Assembly: GCF_006715045.1 (NCBI RefSeq)
Contig: NZ_VFML01000002.1
Span: 992,001-1,056,000, forward strand
DNA length: 64,000 bases
Source: Amycolatopsis cihanbeyliensis
GTDB taxonomy: Bacteria > Actinomycetota > Actinomycetes > Mycobacteriales > Pseudonocardiaceae
Direction: 5' to 3'
This document shows, one piece after another, positions 1 through 10,500 of this stretch (the stretch's first letter is position 1; each line of letters begins with the position of its first letter). The position numbers were made by a program, and so were the translations under genes. The notes under the pieces are model-generated. The model searched no databases. It was not told the DNA's origin and worked only from the letters and a program-made list of their open reading frames with translations.

Positions 1-126
1 CCCAGCTCCAGTTCCTCGACCGGACGCTCGCTATCGTCGGCCATCAGAACCAGCGTCCCCGGAACGAAACTGTTGCATCCCGACTTCGTCAACCGCTCCT
101 TGGCCGTTTGCACCGCACGGATCTTC
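1..126 (-). pseudogene. Orphan Rhs-toxin HINT cassette, truncated by window edge
   Basis: Read on the minus strand this segment encodes the linker and start of the HINT (intein-like pre-toxin) domain, including SGCNSFVPGTLVLMAD. It matches 1385-1510 inside the large Rhs gene at 124 of 126 bases; one of the two differences changes Gly to Asp after MAD. Homology begins abruptly at 126/127, and the frame upstream of it meets an in-frame TAA at 162-164 with no start codon between. The copy therefore cannot be expressed on its own as seen here. Such promoterless toxin-tip cassettes behind an Rhs toxin/immunity pair are known as orphan or silent modules. The new tip itself would lie left of position 1 and cannot be seen. 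Confidence 0.75.
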
Positions 127-172
127 GACTGAAGGCACGAGTGCTGGCAAATTTTAGGCGTTTACGTGCAAG
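127..172. other. AT-rich junction between orphan cassette and immunity gene
   Basis: A 46-bp spacer between the homology break of the orphan HINT cassette and the stop codon of the immunity-like gene. It contains short A/T runs unlike the surrounding DNA and no recognisable start signal. It probably marks the recombination or insertion boundary. Confidence 0.4.
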
Positions 173-724
173 TCAAGACTGTTCCCGGGAAGCAATGAAG
201 CGACGTTGTGGATCCCAACCGCTGGGTGTTTTCAATTCGGGCGATTCCTGAGTTACTTCGATTCCCAGCTCCAGACTTGGGTCGGAATCTATTAACTTTA
301 CCGAGAATTTTCGATCAGGATAAAACATCAACAACTTGGCCGACCAGGTTTCGACGAGAGTGTGAGCCAGTTGCTCTAAAGCCTCTTGGGTGTTCTCAAA
401 TGATTCTGGCCATTGCCGGAAAAACGAACTGACTTCAAATATGTTAAAACTTCTCACCGCCTGACTCCACGAAAGCGGTGGGGATTCAATATCGACACCA
501 GAAACCGGAGCGGAGAGACGGTCAGAGACAAACTCGTGCCAATGTTCCTCTACCGCGACGAATACGGCTCCGTGAAAGCTTATTAGGTTAGGCCAGAATA
601 ACCAACTATAGCAGAGTGCGTGATAAGGGTAGGCAACTCGACTGAAGTACGCTACCGGGTCTTCCGACTCAATCTCAGGGAAAGCAGCACCGAGAATCCT
701 TGCCGAGATGTTATCATCCCGCAT
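173..724 (-). CDS. Putative immunity protein for the Rhs toxin
   Basis: This 183-residue protein follows the Rhs toxin gene directly: the toxin stop is at 736-738. I chose the ATG at 724 (MRDDNISARIL) because GAGG lies nine bases upstream; a TTG at 733 is an in-frame alternative. The protein is acidic and aromatic-rich (PYHALCYSWLFWPNLISF), has no signal peptide, and I do not recognise its family. The immunity role rests on position, small size and co-orientation with the toxin. The gene is clearly poorer in GC than its surroundings (27 of 60 bases, 45%, in 241-300), as is common for horizontally acquired toxin/immunity tips. Confidence 0.65.
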   Translation of the reverse strand: MRDDNISARILGAAFPEIESEDPVAYFSRVAYPYHALCYSWLFWPNLISFHGAVFVAVEEHWHEFVSDRLSAPVSGVDIESPPLSWSQAVRSFNIFEVSSFFRQWPESFENTQEALEQLAHTLVETWSAKLLMFYPDRKFSVKLIDSDPSLELGIEVTQESPELKTPSGWDPQRRFIASREQS

Positions 725-735
725 CGTGGCCAACC

Positions 736-3700
736 TCAGTATCCTCTAGGCAGATTCTCTCCGGTTGCCGGGAACGCCTTTCCTCCACCTTTCGGGTAAA
801 AAATAGGTGGCCCGATTCCGGCATGAGGGTCTCCTGTTCCCCTAAACCGAGGACCCTTCTCCCAGCCTGCTGGATGTTGATCATTTTTCTTCCATGTCTG
901 ATACCGAGTTACTTTCCCGTCTTGGCCTCGCTCGAATACCGTGTGGCTTCCGGAGGCATTTTTGTCCGGCGGAAGGTCCGCTGCTCGCTTGCGTTTCCCA
1001 GGAGCCCCGTCAGGGCAGTTGTGGTTGAGGAGGGTAGTCGCACCGGCGGCGACGTAGTAGGTGTGGTCGGTGTCGATGGTGAGGTTGTGCACCGTACGGG
1101 TCGCGGTCCACGACTCGATCCCGGTGACCTGCACCCACGACCCCGAGCCGGTCCGCAGCCACATGCCCGGCTCCAACTGCCCGGCAGGAACCCATTCCCC
1201 GAGGTCAGAGACCCAAAACGGGTGACCCTCCGTCGCCACCACGGTGCCCGGCACCTGCACACCAGGGTGCTCACCCGCCACGGTGACCTCGACCAGGTTC
1301 TTCGCACCCTCGCCGACGATCGTGGCCACCACCTCGCGAGGTACCGACTCACCCGTCTCCGGGTCGGTCGCCAGCACCCGATCACCCAGTTCCAGTTCCT
1401 CGACCGGACGCTCGCTACCGTCGGCCATCAGAACCAGCGTCCCCGGAACGAAACTGTTGCATCCCGACTTCGTCAACCGCTCCTTGGCCGTTTGCACCGC
1501 ACGGATCTTCTCGCGCGCCCGATCCCGCTTCCGGGACCAGTCGATCGCCGACCCGATACCACGCGCCACCTTTTTCGCGATGGTTCCGGCCTTGAAGATC
1601 TTGCCGATCGGCAAGGCGGTGATGACCTCGCCCGCACAGGAGAGCAGGTTGAAGTTGTCGATGCAGTGCTCAATGATCCCCGGCACGGAGACCAGTTCCT
1701 TGACGATCTCACCACCGTGATGCACCGCCACGTCCAGCCAGCTGCGCTGGTCATTGGCCAGCTTCTTCGCTTCCTCGTACTCCTGCCGGCTCAGCCCAGC
1801 CTCCGCGACGGCCCGCTGCTCCGGCGAACTGGAAGAGCTACCCGCTGGCTGCCATGGCGGCTCGATCCACACCCGGTAGGTGAACACCGCGGTCACCCAG
1901 ATCGTCACCGCGACGAAACGCAACACCGGGAGGAACGGAAGCAGCCACAGCGTGGTGACCACGATCTTGGTGATGGCGACCTTCTTGGCGACCGTGAGGG
2001 TCTTCCAGTACAGGCCGTTCGGATCCGAGTTGGTGACCGGCGAGTTGTTGGCGTAGGCGTAGCCGTTCATCTGCTGGGGTTCGTCCCGGTCGATGATCGG
2101 ATCGACCGAGACGAACCGCCCGTTCTCCGGTTCGTACTGCCGTGCGCCCAGGTTGGTCAGGCCGGTCTCGTCCTTGATCCCGCCGACGAATCCCTTGTCG
2201 TCCGGCCAGGAGTCCGGCTGCTCGCCTCGCGGTACGCCGAACGGGTCCTGCCTGCGGGTACTCGCTTCGAGCGTGTCGGCATCCACCGACATGGACGCCG
2301 TGCCCTGGTGGTCGCCGAGCAGGAAGGACAATCCCTCATCCGAGGTGCGCACCGCGACGTTCTGGCCGCCGTGCGCGTAGTAACGCTTGCCGGTGACCTC
2401 CTCGGTGGTGTTCTGCAGCACCAGCTCCATCCCGTCGAGGTAGAGCGTGGTGATGCCGGACTCCCGCTTGATCAGCCGGTCGCCATCCGCGTCATAGAGG
2501 TACTCCGACTCCCGCCCGTCGTGTTCGGTGACCGTGGCCGTGCGGCCCCGGGCGTCCCACTCCAGTTCCTGCGGCGAGCCGGAGACGTTGCGGCTGGTCA
2601 TGTTCCCGGCCGCGTCGTAGCCGTAGGTGTCCTTCGAGGTACCTTGCGGCCCGGTCTGGGTCACCGAACGCAGGGTGTGCGGCTGCGAACCGTCCTCGGC
2701 GCCGTACTCATAGGTCCGCACGGTGTCGCCCTCGGCGCCGTGCTGGATCTCCTTGGTGCGGTTACCGCCCTTGTCGTACTCGTAGTCGTGCCAGTACGGC
2801 GCCGCACCGCCCAGCGCGCCCACCGAGGGCTCCTGCCCGCAGTCCCCGTTGGCCGGGGTGAAACCACGGGTGAGGCGTTGCAGGTAGTCGTAGCTGAAGC
2901 ACTGCACGTCCCCGGCCTGCCCTGGCGGGGTGTCGGCGATCCGGGTGATGTTCCCGGCCGGGTCGTAGTCGTACCCCCGCTTGGCCAGGTACGCCCCTTC
3001 CGGCGAGTTGCGCTGCACGTCGACGGCGTCGAGACGCCTCGTGCCCTCCTGGTAGAACATCGAGGTGTAGACGGTGTTCGCGCCGTCACCCATCTTCAGC
3101 CGCAGCGTCTCGCCGTACTTCGAGTACAGGTGCTCCTGGGCGTAGGTGTCGATCCCGAAGGTCTCGGTCGGCAGGCCCAGCTCGTTGTAGTCGTGGAAGA
3201 TGGCTTCCGCATCGAGGCCGCCCGCCTCGGGATGGACCCTCGTGTCGACCTTACCGGTGTGCCTGTTGTACGAGGTCCTGAACTCGTAGGTGCCGGCGAG
3301 GTTTCCCTCCACCTCCGGAATGACCACGCTGTTCTTGGTCGGGCGCAGCGCGTCGTCGTAGGAGTCGACCCGCTGGGTGTAGGCGTTGCCGTCGACCCAC
3401 CGAGTCGCGGAGTCGAGCAACCCTGGCTTCAGGCCATCGTAGCTCCAGCTTGCGGTCTTGACCTCCGGCTCGCCCGTTCCCTTGCGCTCGTACTCGGCGA
3501 CCTTGCGGCCCATCGCGTCGTACTCGAAGCGGGTACGGAAGCCGCGGGCGTCGGTGCTGGTGACGCGCTGATCGAGTGCGTCATAGGTGTACCGGCTGGT
3601 GCCGCTGTCCGGATCGTGCTCGACCACCTTGCGACCGAGCACATCGTATTCGTAGCTCCACTGTGCACCGTCCGGTCCGGTCATCGACTCGATCTGCCCG

Positions 3701-6700
3701 GCGGGGTTGTAGTCGTACCGGGTGGTGTCGTAGTCGCTGCTCGGTTCGCGCTCGTGGTGCTGGCGCCGCTCCACGACCCGGTCCTGGACGTCCTTGAGCA
3801 CGGTCGTTGTCGTGTCGCCCCGTGGCGGGACCACGGTGACCCGGTCGCCGCCGTAGCTGGAACTGGTACGCCACTGTTCCACGCCGAGCTTGCGGTAGAT
3901 CACCGCGGTTTCCCTGCCCAGCGCGTCGAACTCGGTCAGCGTCTGGTTGGGTACCGCGTTGTCCTTGACGCCGAGTACCTGCTTGTCCGGTGCGTTCTCG
4001 TTGTAGTAGGCGTTGTTGACCCTGTGCTGCTGGCCACGGGAGTCGTACAGCCAGCCGGTCACCACGCGCCCGCCGGACACCGCCGGGATCTGGCTCTGCC
4101 GCTCCCGCAACAATCCGTCGAACAGTGTGTAGGAGGTGTTGTAGTCCCCGTCCTCGCGCAACGCGTGCGTGGTGACTACCGTCGGCGCGTCGGTCCGGTA
4201 CTCGTACTCGAACCTGCTGCTCGCGGAGTCGTCGTCCACCTTCGACCTGCCGGGTGCCCACGCCTTGGTCAGCCGGCCGAGCGGATCGTACTCGAGGTCC
4301 GCCCGCTCGCCGCTCACCCCGACATCGGTAACCGGCTGGGCCCAGGCCGGTTCGTAGGTGGTGACACCGGTCTGCCCGAGCGAGTTGGTCTCGGTGATCT
4401 CGCGGACCAGGAAGCCCGACGCGGGCTCGTAACTGGTCCGTACCGACTGGCCGAGAGCGTTCTCCACCTCGGTCTGCCGACCCAACGCGTCGTAGCTGAT
4501 GCTCTGGGTCGGCTCGTGCTCGGTCCCGTTCCAGCGCTCGGCCGCCGTCAGGTTTCCCTTCGTCGGCGCGGCACCATGCTCCTGCCCGTCATAAGACGAG
4601 CGGACGTCAGAGATCACGTCTTCATTGCCGCCTTCACCCGCCGAGCAGGGCAGGCCGACCACGCGCACGGTGGACGGGCGGGTGAGGATCCACTTCTCCA
4701 TGTTGCGCGCATACGTGGTGCGGGAGCAGGTCTCGTCGCCGGTCTTGCCGGTGTCACCGAGGTCCTCGACCCGGATCGCGTTGCCGTAGTCGTCGAAGGT
4801 GGTGGTGAGCTCGGTTCGCCGCCATGACCCGTCCGAGAGCAGGGTCCGGCCGCGTACCCGCTCGACGTTGGTGCGGTATGCCTTGTCCTCGCCCGAGGTG
4901 GCGGTGGGCCCGTGCACCCACGGATCCTTGATCGACGCCGAGACGAGTTCGTCGCCCTCGTACTGCAGGGTTTCCCGGGAGAAGCCAGCCAGTGACTCCC
5001 GGTCGGTGACCTTCCCGCCCTCGGAGTCGGTCACCTGAACAGATCGCTCGCCCCCGCCGGGTAGATGGTCGCCGTCCATGCCGCGGAGGAAGCGTTCCTC
5101 GGTGATCGACTGTGTGGTGCCAGGCTCACCGGTGATCGTGCGCACCAGGCCGTAGCCGCGCCACTGCGACCAGGTCCGGTACTTCATGTCGGTGAACTCG
5201 GCCTGGTCGAAATGCCAGGCCGCTCCACCCTTGTACTCGTAGAAGGTCTTCTGCAGCTCGGAACCGCCGGTACGGCCGTCCTCGGTCACCGCGGTCACCA
5301 CGTACTTGTGGAACCAGCTTTGCACCCGCTCGTAGCCGAACTCCGGGACCCACCAGGCCGGGAAGCAACGCATGGCGTTGTGCTCGGGGCTGTCCGGTAT
5401 GTTGCTTCCGGCTACGCACTCCCGGTCTGAGTACTCGACCTCGGTCACCCCACCGGCCTCGTTGACCACTCGCTCGATCCGGTAACGGGTTATCGGTGGC
5501 AGGTTGTCGTCCCCGGTGTCCACCCGGTTGGGCAGCGCGCGTCCGTGGAACACCATCTCGGGGACGCTGGCCCTGCCGCCCACCAGGCCGGTGTGCGTGA
5601 TCCCGGCCAGCCACAGCGAGGGAGACAACCCGTCCCCGGTGTCCGGGAACTGGTGCCGCAGCGTCCAGGAGTCCACGTCCTTCCACCGCGCGGCACCGTC
5701 CACATCGTCCGTTCGGACCTGGGTGAGCACCTTGACCAGGCGCTTCCTACTGAAGAAGGACGGGGAATGCTGGTTCTCGCACCGGTCACCCGGCGCGCAG
5801 ATCCGGTCGAACGGAACATCCGGCCAGGACTCTGCGGTGTCCTCGTTCAGTTCCCCTGGCTCGCACGCCAGGCCGGGCTTGGGCAGGCACCGCTCGGCGG
5901 TGTCGAACCACACCCGCGCCGGGGCGGGTGCGTACACCGCGTCCGACCGCAGCCCGTACTCGATTCGCCGGACCGAACCGCCGGCCACGTACTCCGTCTG
6001 CTTTCCCGCGTCCTGATCCCGGCCGTAGCGGTTGGTTTCCGTGTCGTAGAAGTACGTCGTGACGTTGCCGTTCGGGTCCACGACATAATCGAGGTTCCAC
6101 CGGTAGGCCTGCTGGCACCAGGAGTCGCCGAAGCTCGGCTGGTAGCAGGGCTCGCCGGAGTTGTTGCCGAACACCGGAACGGTGAAGGCAGAGTTCGTCT
6201 CCGGTTTCCCGGACTGCCAGCCCGGCAGCCGGTTGCGGCCGAGGAAGTACTGCGTACCGTCGGTTCCGGTCACCTTCCAGTACTCGCCGTTGTTGTCGCC
6301 ATTGGTCGCGCCGGTCAACCGCTCGATCCGGGAACCGTCGTCGTTCTTCGGCCGCCACATCCCGGAGTCGCCGTCGCGTACCAGCTCAGCCGAGATCCCG
6401 TTCAAGCTCAGCACCGCGTTGTCGGTCGCCCAGCACAGGTCGCCGGTCTTGCGCTGGCCCTGGTTGCCGCCGAGGTCCTCGGAACATGCCTTGTACCGCC
6501 GTTCGATGAACCCGCCGGTGCTCAGCTCCCACCCGTCACCGACGGTAGAAGCCTGGTTGTTGGTCGCACTGGTACGGCCGTCCACACTGCCCGAGGAGTA
6601 CCCGAGCCCGATCCTCGGCGCGGTGCCTGCGGTGGGCGGCGGAACGCGTAACGGCACCGAGTAGGTGAAGTCACCGCTCGACCCGCCCGCGGACCAGCTG

Positions 6701-7500
6701 CCTGCCGGGGACAGTTTGGTGGCCTCGAACGAACCCCCTGCGCCGGAAGGTGCCGCCTGCACCGCAAGCAGCACCGGGGAAGCACCCGAGGAACGCGCGT
6801 CCGGGGTCTCCGCGCCGCGCGGCAATGGTACGTCGGCGGTCAGCTGCCGATCGCCGGCATGGTTGTCGGTCCGGATCGGCTCGCCGGCACGGCATTCCGG
6901 CTTCTCCGGGGTGTGCAACGCGCACTCGGGTAGCTTCCGGATCCGCAGCCGGGACCCGTAGTCACCGCCGTAGGCGCTCGCGAACCCACTGTAGTCCACC
7001 CGTACAGACAGCGTTTCCCCTGCCGCGCCGGTATTGTTGGAAACCGCGAGCAGCACACCGTCCACACCGGACTTCTCCGCGCGATCCTTGCCGAAGGTCT
7101 CGACTCGCACGCTGGGAGATTCGGCCGCACTCCGCGCCGTGGCCTGACCGGACGCCTGCAACGCGACCGAAACCGGCAGCTCACCCGCCTGCCGGTAGGC
7201 GGACCGCGGCAGGGCTTCGGCGGAGCTGCGCGCGGCGGCGACCGGTGCCAGGGCCAGGTCCGCTGTCGCGGCCTCGGGCCAGCGCGGCTCCGGCATCTCC
7301 TCCGCGGCAGCCTCGTCCACCGGGTTGGTCGGCAACGGGCGCGACCGCACCGGCTCACCCGGTACCGACCGTTCCTGCTGTAGTTCCGGCAGGTCGACGT
7401 AACTCGGATTCTCCGGTTCGGCGACGGCCACCACCGTCGTCGAACCCACCGCTATACCGAGGAGCAGCGCGAGTGCACGCAGCGTGGGTTTGAAAGCCAC
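736..7500 (-). CDS. Secreted Rhs/YD-repeat polymorphic toxin with HINT domain
   Basis: A 2,254-residue protein. The start is GTG at 7500: GGGAG sits eight bases upstream and the product begins with a signal peptide (MAFKPTLRALALLLGIAVG); a longer frame back to 7608 lacks such support. After a SpvB-like N-terminal part come many YD repeats (for example YDYNPAGQIESMTGPDG, RYTYDALDQRV) and the actinobacterial Rhs core end ARQYEPENGRF...YAYANNSPV...DPNGL. A hydrophobic stretch and a linker follow, then a HINT domain from the Cys at 1459-1461 to the HN|C junction near 1017. The last ~93 residues form the toxin tip (SHTVFERG, RYQTW, RFRGTGDPHAGI). It resembles small polymorphic nuclease-type tips, perhaps type 24, but I cannot confirm the family. 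HINT domains in such proteins are thought to release the tip by autoproteolysis. It follows the LamG gene after 70 bp. Confidence 0.9.
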   Translation of the reverse strand: MAFKPTLRALALLLGIAVGSTTVVAVAEPENPSYVDLPELQQERSVPGEPVRSRPLPTNPVDEAAAEEMPEPRWPEAATADLALAPVAAARSSAEALPRSAYRQAGELPVSVALQASGQATARSAAESPSVRVETFGKDRAEKSGVDGVLLAVSNNTGAAGETLSVRVDYSGFASAYGGDYGSRLRIRKLPECALHTPEKPECRAGEPIRTDNHAGDRQLTADVPLPRGAETPDARSSGASPVLLAVQAAPSGAGGSFEATKLSPAGSWSAGGSSGDFTYSVPLRVPPPTAGTAPRIGLGYSSGSVDGRTSATNNQASTVGDGWELSTGGFIERRYKACSEDLGGNQGQRKTGDLCWATDNAVLSLNGISAELVRDGDSGMWRPKNDDGSRIERLTGATNGDNNGEYWKVTGTDGTQYFLGRNRLPGWQSGKPETNSAFTVPVFGNNSGEPCYQPSFGDSWCQQAYRWNLDYVVDPNGNVTTYFYDTETNRYGRDQDAGKQTEYVAGGSVRRIEYGLRSDAVYAPAPARVWFDTAERCLPKPGLACEPGELNEDTAESWPDVPFDRICAPGDRCENQHSPSFFSRKRLVKVLTQVRTDDVDGAARWKDVDSWTLRHQFPDTGDGLSPSLWLAGITHTGLVGGRASVPEMVFHGRALPNRVDTGDDNLPPITRYRIERVVNEAGGVTEVEYSDRECVAGSNIPDSPEHNAMRCFPAWWVPEFGYERVQSWFHKYVVTAVTEDGRTGGSELQKTFYEYKGGAAWHFDQAEFTDMKYRTWSQWRGYGLVRTITGEPGTTQSITEERFLRGMDGDHLPGGGERSVQVTDSEGGKVTDRESLAGFSRETLQYEGDELVSASIKDPWVHGPTATSGEDKAYRTNVERVRGRTLLSDGSWRRTELTTTFDDYGNAIRVEDLGDTGKTGDETCSRTTYARNMEKWILTRPSTVRVVGLPCSAGEGGNEDVISDVRSSYDGQEHGAAPTKGNLTAAERWNGTEHEPTQSISYDALGRQTEVENALGQSVRTSYEPASGFLVREITETNSLGQTGVTTYEPAWAQPVTDVGVSGERADLEYDPLGRLTKAWAPGRSKVDDDSASSRFEYEYRTDAPTVVTTHALREDGDYNTSYTLFDGLLRERQSQIPAVSGGRVVTGWLYDSRGQQHRVNNAYYNENAPDKQVLGVKDNAVPNQTLTEFDALGRETAVIYRKLGVEQWRTSSSYGGDRVTVVPPRGDTTTTVLKDVQDRVVERRQHHEREPSSDYDTTRYDYNPAGQIESMTGPDGAQWSYEYDVLGRKVVEHDPDSGTSRYTYDALDQRVTSTDARGFRTRFEYDAMGRKVAEYERKGTGEPEVKTASWSYDGLKPGLLDSATRWVDGNAYTQRVDSYDDALRPTKNSVVIPEVEGNLAGTYEFRTSYNRHTGKVDTRVHPEAGGLDAEAIFHDYNELGLPTETFGIDTYAQEHLYSKYGETLRLKMGDGANTVYTSMFYQEGTRRLDAVDVQRNSPEGAYLAKRGYDYDPAGNITRIADTPPGQAGDVQCFSYDYLQRLTRGFTPANGDCGQEPSVGALGGAAPYWHDYEYDKGGNRTKEIQHGAEGDTVRTYEYGAEDGSQPHTLRSVTQTGPQGTSKDTYGYDAAGNMTSRNVSGSPQELEWDARGRTATVTEHDGRESEYLYDADGDRLIKRESGITTLYLDGMELVLQNTTEEVTGKRYYAHGGQNVAVRTSDEGLSFLLGDHQGTASMSVDADTLEASTRRQDPFGVPRGEQPDSWPDDKGFVGGIKDETGLTNLGARQYEPENGRFVSVDPIIDRDEPQQMNGYAYANNSPVTNSDPNGLYWKTLTVAKKVAITKIVVTTLWLLPFLPVLRFVAVTIWVTAVFTYRVWIEPPWQPAGSSSSSPEQRAVAEAGLSRQEYEEAKKLANDQRSWLDVAVHHGGEIVKELVSVPGIIEHCIDNFNLLSCAGEVITALPIGKIFKAGTIAKKVARGIGSAIDWSRKRDRAREKIRAVQTAKERLTKSGCNSFVPGTLVLMADGSERPVEELELGDRVLATDPETGESVPREVVATIVGEGAKNLVEVTVAGEHPGVQVPGTVVATEGHPFWVSDLGEWVPAGQLEPGMWLRTGSGSWVQVTGIESWTATRTVHNLTIDTDHTYYVAAGATTLLNHNCPDGAPGKRKRAADLPPDKNASGSHTVFERGQDGKVTRYQTWKKNDQHPAGWEKGPRFRGTGDPHAGIGPPIFYPKGGGKAFPATGENLPRGY
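1385..1510 (-). repeat. HINT-junction direct repeat, partner of 1-126
   Basis: The internal copy of the 126-bp repeat whose second copy is at the left edge of the window. Both copies are in the same orientation, 1,384 bp apart, with two mismatches (window positions 6 and 34 of the first copy). Recombination between them would delete the present toxin tip and immunity gene and fuse the Rhs body to the orphan tip. Confidence 0.9.
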
Positions 7501-7570
7501 AGCAGGATCTCCCGAAGTGATTCGGATGGTTGGCCGGGCGGCACTCGGCTCGGCCGCCCGCGACGAGTTC

Positions 7571-10500
7571 TCAGTTCTGGGCGTACAGTCGGCCGATCTC
7601 GCGGTCACTCAGCACGCCGGAGTACAGCCGAACGTCGCGGACGGTCCCGTTCCACGGATCGGTGTCCCTGGCCGTCCACCGGCTACCGCCGATCATCAGC
7701 TCACCCGGCCCGTTCCAGCCGGTGACACCGGTGCGGGTGGCGGTGTAGCGACCGTCGACGTACAGCCGGGTCTCCTGGTGCGCCACGTCGTAGACGCCGG
7801 TCAGCAACACCCACTCGCCGGCGGTGGCCTGCTGCTCACTCAGCACGAACCAGCCGCCTGCGCCGTCCGGGCGCAGCGAGGTCAGCAGGCACCATTTCTG
7901 GCTTTCCGGCCGGTACTGCAGCATGAACGGCGAGAACTCGTCGCCGCCGAAGCTCACCGCGGTCCGCGCGTAGTCGTCCACCTCGTCGAGGCGGACCCAG
8001 GCCGACACCGTGTAGGACCGGTCGGTCCGCATCGCCGGCCGCGGGCCGCGGACGGCTCCGTAGTTCTCGCCCCACTGGCCGGCGAACTCCGCCGCGGGGT
8101 GCTCCCCACCGGTGGACCAGCCCGCCGTACCGGTCAGCTCGGCGGTCCGGCCGGTCGCGACGTCCTCGGCCACGTCCCCACTACCCTCATCCAGCGGGTA
8201 GTGCGCGCGCAGCACCGGCTGGTTGGCCAGCAGCGCCGCCTCGCTGTCCACGATCACCCGCTGGTAGGCCCGGACCTCGTCGATGTCGCCGGGGAAGAAG
8301 TCGGTGCGCGCCCCCTTCCACATCGCGGCCCCGACATGGAAGTCCCCGGTCGCGTTCCAGGTACTGGCGTAGTCCAGCTCACCGGCCGGTGCACCGTTGA
8401 CGTACAGCCGCAGTTCCTCGGCGCCGTGGTCGTAGGCCGCGACCAGGTGCGTCCACGCGCCCGGTTGCACGCCCTGCTCGGAGACGATCCTGGCGTGCCG
8501 CGAACCGCCGCCGTCGACGTCCTCGCTGAACATCACCACGGCCCACTTGCCGTCCGGCGTGGCCTGCAACTGGAAACCGCTGCTGTGCTGACCGTCCTGG
8601 GAGGCGACGGCCCACCACTCACCGGCCCGATCCAGCTTGGCCCACGCCGACACCGAGTAGCTCCGCGAGGTGTCCAGCACCGGCGCGGCATGCGACAGGT
8701 GCTGGTCAGAGCCGTCCAGGCTCACCGCCTCACCCGTGTACCCCTCCGCCGTGAGGTCGGCCTCGCCGGTCGCCGTGAGGGTACGGTCGTTGCCGCTCCC
8801 GTCGGCGGTGTCGCCGTCCAGCTTCCAGTGACCGGACAGCTTCGTGGTCAGCGGCTCGCCCTCGCGCACGAAGATCTTGTACCGCACGATCTCCGACCGG
8901 TTGCCCGCGCGGTCGACCGAGCGCACGAACATCGTCTGCGGCCCGGCGAGGGTCGGTGTCCACCGGACCAGCGCGGACCCACCCAGCCGGTCGGCATCCG
9001 CCCTGGTCCGCGGGTCGTCGTTCTCGTCCTCGGTGACCGACCACAGGAAATGGTCCACATCGGAGGTTCCGTTGGCGGTGACGGTGAACGCACCGGTCTG
9101 GCCGATCCCGCCGGCGACGGTGTCACCGCCTCCTGGATAGTCCGTCGAGGACACCGCGGGAGTTCCCGGCGCTGTCTTGTCGACCTCGAACTCGCAGTTG
9201 CCGACCCAGTTCGAGGAACTGTCGCCGTCGGTGACGTGCATCGACCAGTTGTAGGTCCCCTCCTCGGTGACCTTGCCGGCGGGTACGGTCACCTCGGCGA
9301 AGGACCCGGAGGGGACGTTCCCGGTCGATCCGGACCAGATCTCCGAACTGTCCCCCACCGGTCCGCTGCGCAGCGAGAACCTGGCGTCCAGCATCCCGGC
9401 GTCCGGGTCGGACAGCCTGCCGCGCAGCCGCGGGGTCTCGGTGAACACGAAGGGCCGGTCCTGGCCGGTGGCACACGGGATCTCACCGCCCTCCATGCTC
9501 AGCTCACCCGGCTGGTCGGGCGCGCTGTTGTAGACCACTTCCAGCACCGGATCGAGAGCGAACCGGCGCCAGTCGTTGCTGTCCATGGTGGTGGCACGCA
9601 ACCCGAAGGTCATGGTGGTCCAACCGTTCCCCGCGGCCTCCCGCATCAGGCCGTCGATCGGGACCTCGGCATGGCCATCGCTCGGGCAGTAGGCCGCGTG
9701 GTTGGACCGGTAGATCGAGCCGAGCTTGCGATGCCAGCCCGGCTGGCTGTTCCAGGTTGTGCCCGGGCCGATGCCGCCGGTCAGCCACAGATCGGTCGGC
9801 CCGCCATCACACGACCAGGAGTGGATCACCCTGCTACGCACCGTGGCCCGGTGGATCACCTTGCCGCGCATGGGACCCACCCCGATGTCGAAGAACGAGC
9901 GAGAGATGTAGCCGCCCTGGACACCGGCCTTGAGGTCGCCGAGATCGCCGTCCGTCCGGTTGTAGTTACGCTGGTCGGGCCACCGGCTCTGCACCACGGC
10001 GTGGTTCTGCTTGCTACCGGACCACCAGTACTCCGGATCGATGAACACCGGGAACACGCGTTCCGGCGAGGTGAGGAACTCCTGGTCCGGGTGGACCACC
10101 ACCGCATCGCCCTCGACCTGTACGTCCATTGTAGACTTTGCGGATTCCGATCCCGCCGCGGAGGCGAGCGCCCTGGCCCGCGTCTGGCCGCCGTTCCCCC
10201 TTGAGTCCCACATGCGCGAGGCGTCGCCACGGAAGGCGACGCTTCCGTCCTCGGCCAGTACCTCGATCCCACCGTCCCTGGCCAGCCGCGGCGCCACCCC
10301 GCGCTCATGGCTGGGGAAGGACAGCTTCCGCAGTTCCGGATTCCGCGCGGCTTGGGCATTCTTCACCGCAAGCACCTGGCTGAAGCCCGAGTTCTTGGCG
10401 GTGAGCACCAGGTCGATTCCCGGCAGCACCTCCGGGTACGTGGCGGTGGGTCCGGACAGCCGGGGCTCGGGCAGGTCACCGTTCCAGCCGATGCCGACCT

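Noticed and set aside
700..4827. A 1,375-residue open frame on the plus strand opposite the Rhs gene
   Set aside because: It is the antisense shadow of the YD-repeat gene: no start signals, Arg/Val/Gly-biased composition typical of high-GC reverse frames, and the minus frame has clear Rhs and HINT motifs.
7484..10204. Long plus-strand frame opposite the LamG gene
   Set aside because: The minus frame has a signal peptide, ribosome-binding site and two LamG domains; the plus frame shows no recognisable domain.
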